DNA from: Komarekiella atlantica HA4396-MV6 | GTDB taxonomy: Bacteria > Cyanobacteriota > Cyanobacteriia > Cyanobacteriales > Nostocaceae | NCBI GenBank assembly: GCA_019359395.1 | Contig: JAHHHK010000006.1 | Span: forward strand, 62,001-126,000 | DNA: 64,000 nucleotides | Direction: 5' to 3' | Shown: positions 17,950 to 26,990 of the stretch, one piece after another | Position numbering within the stretch: position 1 is the first letter of the stretch | Layout of the letters: each line of letters opens with the position of its first letter | Notes under the pieces: model-generated | Databases searched by the model: none | What the model was told of the DNA's origin: nothing | What the model saw: the letters and a program-made list of their open reading frames with translations, nothing else | Made by a program: the position numbers and the translations under genes

Positions 17950-19326
17950 ATGATGCCCAAACAAGCTTCTTCCCTCGTTTGCTGGAGATGGATAACCTTC
18001 CAAAAGATTGCGATGCCGAAAGCAGTTCGCTTTGCGACCATCGTTTCATCTGTTGCAGTATTACTAGCTGTATGCGAGCCTGCTTCCGCACAGCTAAATG
18101 TTGGGCGCTATGGTATCCAACGAGGACTGGAGTCAGAGTATCTTCAATACCAAATCAACAACCAGAATCTCAATCAGATGCGAGTTATTCCTGCATGTGA
18201 TGTGGGATTTGGTCTGAGCTGCAACAAAACCGGATCGGTAGTCCAGCAATTACTTGAGTTAAATGGTGGCCCTAGTTATCAAGACTTGCTAGTACGAGCA
18301 GCTGGCGGCACACAAAATCTCCAGGATTTTGCTAGCTTTTACGGCAACAATCCCAATATTTCTCAAGCGCCGTATGCCTCATTCTGGAGACAAGATTCTC
18401 CTGGAATTATGGACGGATACCAATACGTCATGGGGCAAAATTTTGGACGCACTCCAGTGGAAGGCCTTGGACTTGTAACTAAGAATTTTTATTGGACACC
18501 GTATTCGGGAGTAGGTGACTCCCTCAGCCTCCGTAATGGATTGCTGAACTTGAAATTATCCTATGGACGTTTGCTTTATGAGGAAGCCTCAAAACTTCCT
18601 AATGTTGAGCAACAGATTCAATCTCTGAATCTGCCGCCAGATATGACAAAGTTTTATTTAAATAACCTCTCTAGAGGGTTGGATGCGCTGAATTCTGGAG
18701 ATAAAAACCAACTCCAAACAAGGATTTTTGAACTACTTTCTTATCCATATTCTGAAGATGGTGGCGAACTTGGACGCCCCAATAATGGTATTCCGCAGGA
18801 GTTGAGCCAGCTTGCTGGCGAAGATATTCCAGGAGAGACTGTGCTGGGCGCTAATCCATTAGCATTAGAAGGAGAAGCGATAGGCCTCGATATTGCTGCT
18901 CCCGGCTCTTTAGGAGATGTTTTAGTCGCTGGTAGTTCTGAATCCTTTCCAGTCTGGCCTCTACTTTTAGGTGTCCCTTTACTTTTTCTTCTATTGTCTG
19001 GCGGTGGAGATAGCTCATCTAGTCAGCCGTCGGTTCCCGTGGCGGATATACCTCCATCTATCCCCGTAACGGATATACCTCCGCTTGTCCCTGTAACGGA
19101 TGTACCTCCGCTTGTCCCTAACCCAAATGAGTGCATTCCTGCTCCCGGTGGCAATGGTTCTGGTAATAACCCGGTTATTGAAGTTCCATGTAACCCCGTT
19201 GTTCCACCATCTCAACCGGAGGTGAAGAAGGTGGTAGAGCCATCAATGATCAAAGCTTTTATATTGCTAATTGTTATGCTCAGTATACTTCGCTATAAAC
19301 AGCGAACCATCAAGACAAACGGTTAA
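17950..19326 (+). CDS. Exported protein with PEP-CTERM-like tail, unknown
   Basis: 458 residues; an in-frame ATG at 18013 gives a cleaner signal peptide (MPKAVRFATIVSSVAVLLAV, then PASAQ) and may be the true start. The bulk (about 50-310) is an unrecognised soluble domain. Then come a hydrophobic helix (FPVWPLLLGVPLLFLLL), three P-V-x-D-x-PP repeats, a Pro/Asn-rich linker, and a C-terminus of VEPS + hydrophobic helix + RYKQR. That last pattern resembles PEP-CTERM exosortase sorting signals. A surface-attached protein is likely. Confidence 0.6.
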   Translation: MMPKQASSLVCWRWITFQKIAMPKAVRFATIVSSVAVLLAVCEPASAQLNVGRYGIQRGLESEYLQYQINNQNLNQMRVIPACDVGFGLSCNKTGSVVQQLLELNGGPSYQDLLVRAAGGTQNLQDFASFYGNNPNISQAPYASFWRQDSPGIMDGYQYVMGQNFGRTPVEGLGLVTKNFYWTPYSGVGDSLSLRNGLLNLKLSYGRLLYEEASKLPNVEQQIQSLNLPPDMTKFYLNNLSRGLDALNSGDKNQLQTRIFELLSYPYSEDGGELGRPNNGIPQELSQLAGEDIPGETVLGANPLALEGEAIGLDIAAPGSLGDVLVAGSSESFPVWPLLLGVPLLFLLLSGGGDSSSSQPSVPVADIPPSIPVTDIPPLVPVTDVPPLVPNPNECIPAPGGNGSGNNPVIEVPCNPVVPPSQPEVKKVVEPSMIKAFILLIVMLSILRYKQRTIKTNG

Positions 19327-19378
19327 GTGAAATAACTCTTTCAGTTTTTTACAGCAGGTTTTATATGAATAAGCCACA

Positions 19379-19408
19379 GTAGGGTGGGCATTGTAATGCC
19401 CACCCTAC
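19379..19408. terminator. Hairpin between convergent genes, possible terminator
   Basis: 14-bp perfect arms gtagggtgggcatt / aatgcccaccctac with a 2-base loop, followed on the plus strand by aatctgttttt. It lies between the convergent exported-protein and channel genes and can end transcripts from either side. The same arm sequence is a common dispersed Nostoc repeat. Confidence 0.6.
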
Positions 19409-19493
19409 AATCTGTTTTTAAAACACCCTCTAATATTTGTAGCGTTTTCCTAAAATATTCAGTTTTTTAAGTTTGCCTTACATAACTCCTCAA

Positions 19494-20285
19494 TCAATTA
19501 GGCAACTTAGTCCCACACCTTTTACAAAAACCAGCATCTACATCGTGGAAAGCCAAACCACAACTCAAACAAACTGTTTCTACCTGATTGGCTGTTTTCA
19601 CCAATCGCTTAATTAAATCTCCTACTTGCCAAGGAATCAGTGCAATTCCTGTCAAAATCATCAATACTGTGAGCAAACGTCCTAATTCTGAGATTGGAAC
19701 AACATCGCCAAATCCTACAGTTGTCATTGTGACAACCGAGAAATAAAATGCATCTAAAAATGTACCATAATTTTGAGGATTAACTGGGTGCTCTACTTGA
19801 TAGATTAATCCAGAGTAAATAAAAATAATTGCAAATAATGTAAATAATATTCGTGCAAAAATTACACCATCTTCGGTGCTGATACTAGCGAATAAAAATT
19901 TTCTATCGATAAACCTGATTAACCGCAAAATCCGAAACCATCGCAGCAGACGAATAAAGCTAATATCTACTGCTCCCAGAAAAAATGGCAAAATCGCTAT
20001 TAAGTCAATAATCGAATAAAAGCTAAAAATATACTTAATTTTATTTTCTGCGCTCCACAGACGAAGTACATATTCCACCGCGAAAATTATGACGATCGCA
20101 GTATCCGCTACATCCAACTGAAAACGAACAAAATCAGGAAGATTATAAGTTTCTGCAACAAAAATTACTGATGATAACAGAACAAAACTAGCCAGAGTTA
20201 AGTTAATAACTTTACCTATTGGCGTTTCTAAGTCTGTTAAGTAAAATTCTGTTTGTTTTTTGCTCAATAACATATTTATCCACAT
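19494..20285 (-). CDS. Voltage-gated potassium channel-like protein with zinc ribbon
   Basis: 263 residues with the six-helix channel plan: S1-S3 in 28-105, an S4 segment at 112-128 with Arg at about every third position (RLLRWFRILRLIRF), the pore loop, and the selectivity filter TVGFGD at 189-194. The C-terminus holds a Cx2C...Cx2C zinc ribbon (Cys239, 242, 254, 257), possibly a redox or metal sensor. An in-frame ATG at 20273 is an alternative start. Similar six-helix bacterial K+ channels of the KvAP type form tetramers in the cytoplasmic membrane. Confidence 0.85.
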   Translation of the reverse strand: MWINMLLSKKQTEFYLTDLETPIGKVINLTLASFVLLSSVIFVAETYNLPDFVRFQLDVADTAIVIIFAVEYVLRLWSAENKIKYIFSFYSIIDLIAILPFFLGAVDISFIRLLRWFRILRLIRFIDRKFLFASISTEDGVIFARILFTLFAIIFIYSGLIYQVEHPVNPQNYGTFLDAFYFSVVTMTTVGFGDVVPISELGRLLTVLMILTGIALIPWQVGDLIKRLVKTANQVETVCLSCGLAFHDVDAGFCKRCGTKLPN

Positions 20286-20361
20286 TCAATTAGAAAGCAT
20301 CATATAAATTTCATTGGCAATACGATATTATTAACCAGTATCATTCTTAACTCCCACTAAT

Positions 20362-20787
20362 ATGAACCAAGAATATTTTATGCGCTTAGCACTGGCAGAA
20401 GCAAAAAAAGGCGATGCGCCTTATGGTGCAGTGATTGTAAAAGATAATGAAGTTGTTGCCGTAGCTCATAATACTGTAAGTAGAGATAGTGATCCATCGG
20501 CTCATGCAGAAATCAATGTCATTCGCAGTTTAACAGCTAAACTAAAAAACCCTGCTTTAGAAGGTTATAGCATATATACAACTGGTGAACCTTGTCCAAT
20601 GTGTGCAACTGCTTGCGTTTGGACGGGTGTCTCAGAAATCGTATATGGTGCTTCAATTCAAGATTTAATTTCAGTCAATCAGTCGCAAATTAATATTTCT
20701 TGTGAAGAGATTATTGCTCAGTCTTTTAGAAATATCAAGGTAACAAAAGGAATTTTAAAAAAGGAATGTTTGGAATTGTTTAAATAA
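20362..20787 (+). CDS. Nucleoside/nucleobase deaminase, guanine deaminase-like
   Basis: 141 residues with the zinc cytidine-deaminase fold: HAE (His48, Glu50) and PCPMC (Cys78, Cys81). The sequence between them (EGYSIYTTGEPCPMCATACVW) and the C-terminal EEIIAQSF resemble GuaD-type guanine deaminases more than tRNA adenosine deaminase TadA. Such enzymes convert guanine to xanthine. Divergent from the channel gene. Confidence 0.8.
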   Translation: MNQEYFMRLALAEAKKGDAPYGAVIVKDNEVVAVAHNTVSRDSDPSAHAEINVIRSLTAKLKNPALEGYSIYTTGEPCPMCATACVWTGVSEIVYGASIQDLISVNQSQINISCEEIIAQSFRNIKVTKGILKKECLELFK

Positions 20788-20892
20788 TCTTTAGCAATTT
20801 CATTTGATTTGTGAGATGTTTATTGCTAGGAGTGCTATATTAACCTTTTATCTAGTAGCCAATTTGGATGTTAAGTCACGATTTTTAATTGT

Positions 20893-21555
20893 TTAGTCTG
20901 GCTCATTCAAATAGGATAAAAATGTGTTAGCAAAAATAGCAGCTTGAGTGCGATCGCGCAAATCTAATCTATTTAGAATATTCGTAACATGATTTTTTAC
21001 TGTACCTTCAGAAATGTAGAGTTCCTGAGCAATTTCTCGATTACTCGCACCCGTAGCAATTAACCTTAATACCTCTTTTTCTCTAGGAGTCAGTTCAGCT
21101 AAACTAGGTGGTGCTAGCGGTGATTGGGTTGGTGCGGTGTTAGAAAACTGAGTCAATAGTTTTTTAACTATTCCTGGGCCTAGTTGAGTATATCCTTTGT
21201 GAACGGCACGAATGGCAACAGCTAGTTCTTCTGAGGGTGTATCTTTGAGCAAATAACCCATTGCCCCATTTTGCAAAGCTGCTGTCACATATTCATCGTC
21301 ATCAAAAGTTGTTAGTACTAAAACTTTAATTCCAGCATAACGCTTTTGAATTTCTCGTGTAGCTGCGACTCCATCCATGATGGGCATTCTAATGTCCATT
21401 AAAACTACATCTGGGTGTAATTTTGCAACTAAATTAATTGCCTGTTGACCGTTTTCTGCTTCTCCTACTAATTCTAGATCTGATTCTAGTTCTAATAATG
21501 CTTTTAAGCCCTGACGAATTAAATTTTGGTCATCTACAAGCAACACTTTGATCAT
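20893..21555 (-). CDS. NarL/FixJ-family response regulator
   Basis: 220 residues. Receiver with DD at 8-9, phosphoacceptor Asp54 (VVLMDIRMP), Thr in VLTTFDDD and Lys in LLKDT. The C-terminal LuxR helix-turn-helix at about 150-210 reads [23 protein letters not shown]. Its ATG overlaps the stop of the histidine kinase gene by 4 bp (ATGA), implying translational coupling. It probably regulates the Spy-like gene that diverges from the kinase gene. Confidence 0.92.
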   Translation of the reverse strand: MIKVLLVDDQNLIRQGLKALLELESDLELVGEAENGQQAINLVAKLHPDVVLMDIRMPIMDGVAATREIQKRYAGIKVLVLTTFDDDEYVTAALQNGAMGYLLKDTPSEELAVAIRAVHKGYTQLGPGIVKKLLTQFSNTAPTQSPLAPPSLAELTPREKEVLRLIATGASNREIAQELYISEGTVKNHVTNILNRLDLRDRTQAAIFANTFLSYLNEPD

Positions 21556-22820
21556 ATTGTTAATCTGGGTAAGGGAATATCAACTGTAATTTTGCAACCA
21601 GAACCGAGGGCACTTTTAATATTAAATTCTCCTCCAAGTGCTAAAGTGCGATCGCGCATACTTTGAAGTCCATAACCAGTGGTATTTTGCTTTAAATCAA
21701 AACCTCTACCATTATCTTGAATTGTTAATCGTAAATTTCCTTTATTCGTAGTTATTACTAGTCTAATTTCTGTGGCACTAGCATATCTAGAAATATTAGT
21801 TAATGATTCTTGAATTATCCGATAAATTGCAGTATTTATTTCAGGAGGTAGAGAATATTCAAGATTGTTTTGACAAATTGGTAAAATTCCATTTGAGCGG
21901 TGAAAATCTTCTGAAAGAATTGCGATCGCCCTTTCTAAAGATTGCTCTGATAGAGGATTAGAACGCATAGTCGAAACAGATTGACGAACATCTTTTAGAG
22001 CTTTTGAACCTAATTCCTTGGCTCTTGCTAGAAAAGCTTGAGCCTTATTTGGATTAGATTGCCACAGTTTTAAAGCGGTTTCTAATTGGAGATTTAAAGC
22101 AGTTAAAGAATGTCCTAAAGAATCATGAATTTCCCTAGCAATACGATTACGTTCTTCTAGCGTAGCTTGATTTTCAATTCGCATGGCATATTGACGGAGT
22201 TTTTCGTTAGCAACAGCTAGCTTTTCTCGACTTTGGCGTTCTGATAATACTGCATTCATCATCAACAACACAAAAACTAAACTTAAGCCAAATACCAATG
22301 ACCAATTTAAGCTAAAAAACCGAAAGCGCTCTTGAGCCTGCGGTGATGCTTGAAAGTTAAATAACTGATATTTTAGTTGTGTGGTCAGTAAAAATAAGGT
22401 AAAGGATAGACTCGTAACAAATAAACGCCCAGGTAACTGGAAAATTAGGCAACTGCGAGTAACTAAGATGATGTAAAGAAAGGGAAAAAGACGAGCAAAT
22501 CTACCGCCAAAAAGCCCAGTTATTAAAATCAATAAAACTTCACTAACTGTATAAATTACCTTAATTATATTGTTCCTTTTGGGTAAAATTAAGCCCATTA
22601 ATGCAAAAGCAGCTAAGCTAAAAATTGATATTTCTGGGGATATACTACAAATGGATAAGTCTGGGAAAATACCACAAATTGATAGTTCTGGAGGTTTAGG
22701 ACGAAATCGGGGCGACGGAGATGGTAGAAATGCTGTCAATGCAGTGATTGCCAGTAGTATCCATTCCAAATAAAGCAGAGATGGAAAAGGATGATTCTTA
22801 ATTTTAATTGGACGACTCAT
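21552..22820 (-). CDS. DesK/NarX-type sensor histidine kinase
   Basis: 422 residues. The N-terminal half has about six membrane helices (15-30, 65-80, 88-105, 112-125, 132-148, 172-190), so the stimulus is probably in the membrane. A HisKA_3 H-box follows ([17 protein letters not shown], His232), then a HATPase domain with N-box ([13 protein letters not shown]) and [10 protein letters not shown]. Residues 44-70 are three 9-residue repeats P[E/D][L/I]SI, an unusual insertion in the first loop. It is coupled to the downstream regulator by an ATGA overlap. Confidence 0.9.
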   Translation of the reverse strand: MSRPIKIKNHPFPSLLYLEWILLAITALTAFLPSPSPRFRPKPPELSICGIFPDLSICSISPEISIFSLAAFALMGLILPKRNNIIKVIYTVSEVLLILITGLFGGRFARLFPFLYIILVTRSCLIFQLPGRLFVTSLSFTLFLLTTQLKYQLFNFQASPQAQERFRFFSLNWSLVFGLSLVFVLLMMNAVLSERQSREKLAVANEKLRQYAMRIENQATLEERNRIAREIHDSLGHSLTALNLQLETALKLWQSNPNKAQAFLARAKELGSKALKDVRQSVSTMRSNPLSEQSLERAIAILSEDFHRSNGILPICQNNLEYSLPPEINTAIYRIIQESLTNISRYASATEIRLVITTNKGNLRLTIQDNGRGFDLKQNTTGYGLQSMRDRTLALGGEFNIKSALGSGCKITVDIPLPRLTI

Positions 22821-23124
22821 TAGTCGCTTCGCTCCAGTTATGAGTTATTAGTGCTAAAGAAAAAATTAAAAGTAAATACAAGATACAAAAACGTTACAGA
22901 GTAGAGTTATAAATTAATCGGATTAAAAATTTTGCTAAATCATAACTTTTAACTTCTGTCAATCACATTATTATTCATAGCTTCTAACTATTGTCAGTCA
23001 CATTTGTCAGGATTAAATCGTGACTAAAGTCATGGGTGTAACCGTGACTTTCTCCTCATGTGGCTGATGTAAATAAGTTTCTATGATGGTGACATCCAAG
23101 CAGGAAAAAAGCGCAAGATAAACA

Positions 23125-23613
23125 ATGAAACTTAAGACATTATCACTGATAGCGGGTGCGATCGCTTTAACTTTAACTACAATTCCCTTTGCCGTTCAGG
23201 CAGAACCAACCACCTCTTCACCTCAGCTACTTGCACAAGTTCCCAAAAAGGGTGGTTGGCAAGAACTGGGACTAACGGATGCACAAAAAAATCAAATTCA
23301 GACAATTCGCCAAAATACTCGCGCCCAAATTGAAGGTATTTTGACCCCAGAACAAAAGGCACAATTGGAAGCTGCAAAACAAGCACGTCAGGCTCAGCGC
23401 CAAGCAGGTCAAGGTCAACGGCAAGCAGGTCAACGTTCAAGGAATAAATTTGCTGACTTGAATCTAACTGAACAACAAAAAACCCAAATGCGGCAAGTTT
23501 GGGAATCGTCGAAGCAACAGATGCAAGCAGTACTGACTCCTGAACAGCAGGCTAAACTCAAGCAGTTACAGGAAAGTAGAAGACAGCGCTGGCAACAACG
23601 CAATTCCCAATAA
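23125..23613 (+). CDS. Spy/CpxP-like periplasmic protein
   Basis: 162 residues: signal peptide (MKLKTLSLIAGAIALTLTTI, ending PFAVQA), then two copies of an LTxxQ-type helix (LGLTDAQKNQIQTIRQNT and LNLTEQQKTQMRQVWE) each followed by LTPEQ, as in Spy/CpxP chaperones of the periplasm. The middle is Gln/Arg-rich. It diverges from the sensor kinase gene; by analogy with Cpx-type systems, the kinase-regulator pair may control it under envelope stress. Confidence 0.8.
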   Translation: MKLKTLSLIAGAIALTLTTIPFAVQAEPTTSSPQLLAQVPKKGGWQELGLTDAQKNQIQTIRQNTRAQIEGILTPEQKAQLEAAKQARQAQRQAGQGQRQAGQRSRNKFADLNLTEQQKTQMRQVWESSKQQMQAVLTPEQQAKLKQLQESRRQRWQQRNSQ

Positions 23614-23952
23614 TCCCGAATCTTTCAAAAAATAGTTAGTTAATCTGGGGTGGGCAATACGCCCATCTCATCTCAAGATAATTTTAGGACTGTTGCGAGT
23701 CATTCATAAAAACCTGAATTATCAACAAAAATTTAGCTGGTCTAGACTTTGGCAGGTATACTAACTCGGTCGTCACTCTCTCTTCAACCCAGATACATGG
23801 CAACCTGAGTTACTTTGGCAATTACCCTTGACTGAGGTGCAAGCATCATTTTCCACAGTCAAGATATAGGCTTCTTGCAGAAGATGGGGAGAGGGGAAGA
23901 AATTTTTTCCTCTCTCCTTTTCCCTCTTTCCCACACCAAAATAGAAAATTGA

Positions 23953-23980
23953 GTAGAGACCGTAGATGTAACGTCTCTAC
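23953..23980. repeat. Hairpin repeat gtagagac...gtctctac
   Basis: 8-bp arms around a 12-base loop. Variants of this motif recur in the window as gtctctac/gtagagac ends on the gacgcgattaatcgcgtc palindromes. It lies in the 680-bp gap between the Spy-like gene and sipA, which otherwise holds only a MITE-like element and degenerate repeats. Confidence 0.5.
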
Positions 23981-24057
23981 AGGGTTTCGGGTTTTATTTA
24001 TGTAGTTCATTTACCTGATTAGAAATCTGGAATTGAATAAGGTCATCAAAAGCTCTC

Positions 24058-24211
24058 AGAGGATGTCTGAAAAGCTAGGTAATGGTATATTTTGTCATTC
24101 TGACTGGAGCAGAGCGGAAGGAAGAATCTCTATTGTCCGTTAATTTCTGAGATGCTTCATTACGCTATCGCTTCATTCAGCATGACAATTTTGACTTCTC
24201 AGACATCCTCT
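24058..24211. mobile_element. 154-bp MITE-like element with 17-bp inverted ends
   Basis: The ends agaggatgtctgaaaag (24058-24074) and cttctcagacatcctct (24195-24211) pair at 16 of 17 positions. The inside contains gtcattctgac...agaatct and a partly complementary tcagcatgaca, a nested palindrome of a type seen in many bacterial genomes. No ORF; a clear target duplication is not visible. Confidence 0.55.
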
Positions 24212-24294
24212 CATAGCAAGCATTTTTGAGTGTGTATCAATTACGAATTACGAATTAGTATTATGAGTTAATCAAAACTCCTAACATTTTCAAA

Positions 24295-24537
24295 ATGTCC
24301 AAAGAATTTACTATTGGTAGTAAAGTCCGAGTTGTGGCACTACCGCCCTACGTCAAAACCGCAGACCCCATGCCCATGCTGCGCCCCCCGGATGTAATTT
24401 ACATTGGCGAAGAAGGTATAGTTCTTGACCGTCGTCCGGGTGGATATTGGGGTATTCGCTTTGCTAAGGGAGCTTTTCTGTTAGATAGCCAATACATCGA
24501 AAGTACAGACACCCCTACTGAATCTCATACAGAGTGA
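24295..24537 (+). CDS. sipA: SipA, NblS-kinase-interacting regulatory protein (DUF3148)
   Basis: 80 residues matching the cyanobacterial DUF3148/SipA family over its whole length: an SH3-like barrel with FTIGSKVRVVALPPY, the PMPMLRPPD loop, and GYWGIRFAKGAFLLD. SipA binds the ATP-binding domain of the essential kinase NblS, which controls photosynthesis and high-light genes through RpaB. It is followed after 57 bp by a peroxiredoxin gene on the same strand. Confidence 0.8.
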   Translation: MSKEFTIGSKVRVVALPPYVKTADPMPMLRPPDVIYIGEEGIVLDRRPGGYWGIRFAKGAFLLDSQYIESTDTPTESHTE

Positions 24538-24594
24538 GAATAGCAGCAACCAAGAATTGTAAACTTTTATCAAGTTGTAATTCTGGTTTGCACC

Positions 24595-25152
24595 ATGATA
24601 TCTCGTCGCACTTTTTTAAGCACATTATTTGCCAGTTGTTTTGCTGTCATCAGTTGGTTGAATTTTACCCCTGCTGCTGATGCTTTAGGTGGCAAACTTC
24701 CTACAATTAATCAACCAGCGCCAGAGTTTACTTTGCCAACTAACACAGGTGATGGCAAAATTTCTCTCTCTGACTTGCGCGGTCAGTGGGTAGTGCTCTA
24801 TTTTTATCCTAAAGACTTCACTTCTGGTTGCACTATCGAAGCTCGTCGTTTTCAACAAGATTTGCCTAAATATCTTGAAAAGAAAGCTCAGATTATTGGC
24901 GTTAGTGCTGATGACATTGATTCCCACGCCAAATTTTGCGATTCCGAGGGATTAAAATTTCCCTTGCTGGCTGATACCGATGGCTCAGTGAGTAAAGCTT
25001 ATGGTTCTTGGATTGGCTTTGTATCTATGCGCCACAGCTTTATCATCGATCCTCAAGGTATCTTGCGTGAGACTTTTGTCAAAGTCAACCCAAGCATTCA
25101 CAGTACAGAGGTGCTAGCACAATTAGAGAAGTTGCAGTCTACCAAATCTTAG
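24595..25152 (+). CDS. prxQ: PrxQ/BCP-type peroxiredoxin, exported
   Basis: 185 residues. The N-terminus has a twin-arginine-like start (ISRRTFLST), a hydrophobic helix and an ADALGG end, so the protein is probably sent to the lumen or periplasm. The thioredoxin-fold domain has the peroxidatic Cys79 in FTSGCT. The resolving Cys usually five residues later is absent (EARRF), but Cys115 (HAKFCDSEGL) could serve. PrxQ enzymes reduce hydroperoxides with thioredoxin. Confidence 0.85.
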   Translation: MISRRTFLSTLFASCFAVISWLNFTPAADALGGKLPTINQPAPEFTLPTNTGDGKISLSDLRGQWVVLYFYPKDFTSGCTIEARRFQQDLPKYLEKKAQIIGVSADDIDSHAKFCDSEGLKFPLLADTDGSVSKAYGSWIGFVSMRHSFIIDPQGILRETFVKVNPSIHSTEVLAQLEKLQSTKS

Positions 25153-25261
25153 TAATATGCGGTGGGGTAAGGGGTGCAGGAAAACTTCATACTTTTTCAC
25201 CTTTTCCTGGCTTCTGCAATAAATCTATTAAACATCTTGCAAAAATTTTGGTTTTTTATTG

Positions 25262-25378
25262 GAACCACAGATAAACACCGATGAACACCGATAAACTATC
25301 TGTCTTGAAAAGTTTTGCGCCGGGAAACCCGGACGCGCAAACTTTTCGCTGTGTTTATCTGTGTTCATCTGTGGTTTA
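25262..25378. repeat. Nested palindromes: outer 'accacagat' repeat with inner GC hairpin
   Basis: The outer arms gaaccacagataaacac and gtgttcatctgtggttt are the ends of a common cyanobacterial intergenic repeat. Between them, 25307-25346 is a second hairpin (aaaagttttgcgccggg / cccggacgcgcaaactttt), of the kind that inserts as a separate unit. It lies between convergent prxQ and argC. Confidence 0.6.
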
Positions 25379-25437
25379 ATTTTCATAAAATCGACTTCTG
25401 CAAGAAGTCTATTGTTATGCCACTAGTTTCTTCAACA

Positions 25438-26409
25438 TCACAGTCCCAATTCTTCTGGAAAACCCAGCATGATGTTGAGATTTTGGATAGCGGCTCCTGA
25501 TGCGCCCTTGCCTAAGTTATCGAGGCGAGCAACTAATAGCACTTCTTGGGTTGCGTCATTGGCGAATACGAAAACCTGAACAATATTAGTGCCGTTCATT
25601 GCTGTTGCATCCAAGAACATTCCATCGCGTAGCAGATTAGCATCTTGGAATGGCGCAACCTGCACAAATTTTTCACCTTGATAGTAGTCTGCGATCGCCT
25701 GATAAATCATCTCACCTGATGGGGGATTCTTCAAAGGCCGCAGCGGTAAAGGCACTTGTACCAACATCCCCTGCTCAAAGTCGCCCACTGCGGGTACGAA
25801 TAGCGGCGGTGATGCTAACCCAGAGTACTGATGCATCTCTTTGACGTGCTTATGTCCAAATTGCAAGCCATAGATGCCATAGGGATAAAGCGAGGTTGCT
25901 CCAGTTTGCTGCTCGTGGAAAGTATGATACTTTTGGATAAGATTTTTGCCGCCACCAGAATAACCGGACACTGCATTAATGGTGATTGGCAAGTCGTTAG
26001 GAAGGAGTCCCTTGACAATTAAGGGCAGGATACAAGCTAGAAATCCAGTGGGATAACAACCTGGATTGCTGACAAACTGAGCACTGGCGATTTTGTTTCG
26101 TTGTCCCGGATTTAGTTCAGGGAAACCATATACCCAGCCTTTCGTTGTTCGATGGGCACTACTAGCATCGAGGATCTTAACCGTAGGATTGGTAACTAAA
26201 CTCACAGCTTCGCGGGCGGCGTCATCAGGTAAGCACAGAATGACAACATCGACAGCATTAATTAATTGCGATCGCTCAGCTGCATCTTTACGCTTAGATG
26301 CTTCAATACTAACTAACTCAATATCATCCCGTTGTTTGAGGCGCGAGTGAATCTGTAAGCCTGTGGTTCCCGATTCTCCATCAATAAAAATTTTAGGTTT
26401 AGCAATCAT
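25438..26409 (-). CDS. argC: N-acetyl-gamma-glutamyl-phosphate reductase, type 2
   Basis: 323 residues from the ATG at 26409, which follows AAGGA at a good distance; the frame is open to 26553, but that part is a duplicated fragment of another gene. The NADP motif is IFIDGESGTTGLQI, the active Cys118 is in SNPGCYPTGF, and the His of HKHVKEMHQY is present. The short length and FIDGESGTTG mark the type 2 family. It performs the third step of arginine synthesis, reducing N-acetylglutamyl phosphate to the semialdehyde. Confidence 0.93.
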   Translation of the reverse strand: MIAKPKIFIDGESGTTGLQIHSRLKQRDDIELVSIEASKRKDAAERSQLINAVDVVILCLPDDAAREAVSLVTNPTVKILDASSAHRTTKGWVYGFPELNPGQRNKIASAQFVSNPGCYPTGFLACILPLIVKGLLPNDLPITINAVSGYSGGGKNLIQKYHTFHEQQTGATSLYPYGIYGLQFGHKHVKEMHQYSGLASPPLFVPAVGDFEQGMLVQVPLPLRPLKNPPSGEMIYQAIADYYQGEKFVQVAPFQDANLLRDGMFLDATAMNGTNIVQVFVFANDATQEVLLVARLDNLGKGASGAAIQNLNIMLGFPEELGL

Positions 26410-26468
26410 GCGATCGGCATCCTTATGCGTGACGGCTACCGTTAACTGAACCGTATTCGGACATAATA

Positions 26469-26534
26469 TCATTTCAAATAATTGCTGGGCATTACTTCCT
26501 AAAAAAGCATTACAAAGCTTCTGCTTTCCTGGTT
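26469..26534 (-). repeat. Duplicated 3' fragment of the DUF1338 gene upstream of argC
   Basis: This 66-bp stretch matches 27008-27073, the end of the DUF1338 gene, at 56 of 66 bases. Both encode (on the minus strand) a PGKQ...AFLGSNAQQLFEM sequence. The copy is fused in frame to the argC frame but lies upstream of its likely start. It is a footprint of a partial tandem duplication. Confidence 0.75.
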
Positions 26535-26761
26535 TTGAACATAAGATTCCCAACTTCTTACAAAAGTCAGAATCTCACAGATATTTCGCTTTGCTTAACA
26601 AATGATGTTGTCACGATTCTGCATCGTTTTAACCTCTACAGAACTTACGCGAAATATCTCTCAAACTCTATCTCATTTCTCCGTGCCCTCTGCGCCTCTG
26701 CGGTTCGTTATTGCGTAACTCGTGCGTAAGTCCTACTCTATTTCAAGCTAGGTCTATGAAA

Positions 26762-26959
26762 CTCCGAGTTCAGAACACAAAACTCCGAGTTCAGAACACA
26801 AAACTCCGAGTTCCGAACACGAAACTCCGAGTTCCGAACACGAAACTCCGAGTTCAGAACACGAAACTCCGAGTTCAGAACACGAGACTCCGAGTTCAGA
26901 ACACGAAACTCCAAGTTCAGAACACGAGACTCCGAGTTCAGAACACGAAACTCCAAGCT
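26762..26959. repeat. 21-bp tandem repeat (minisatellite), nine copies
   Basis: About nine 21-bp units of the type ctccgagttcagaacacgaaa, with a/c and a/g variants, end in a partial copy. Both strands stay open through it because 21 is a multiple of three, but the heptapeptide products (LRVQNTK) look non-natural. It lies between argC and the DUF1338 gene, beside the duplicated fragment. Confidence 0.85.
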
Positions 26960-26990
26960 TGAAGGCTACTTTCTGACTAACAACTCTTGA

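Noticed and set aside
26711-26962. Open frames on both strands across the 21-bp array
   Set aside because: Open only because the repeat period is a multiple of three; heptapeptide repetition on both strands marks it as repeat DNA.
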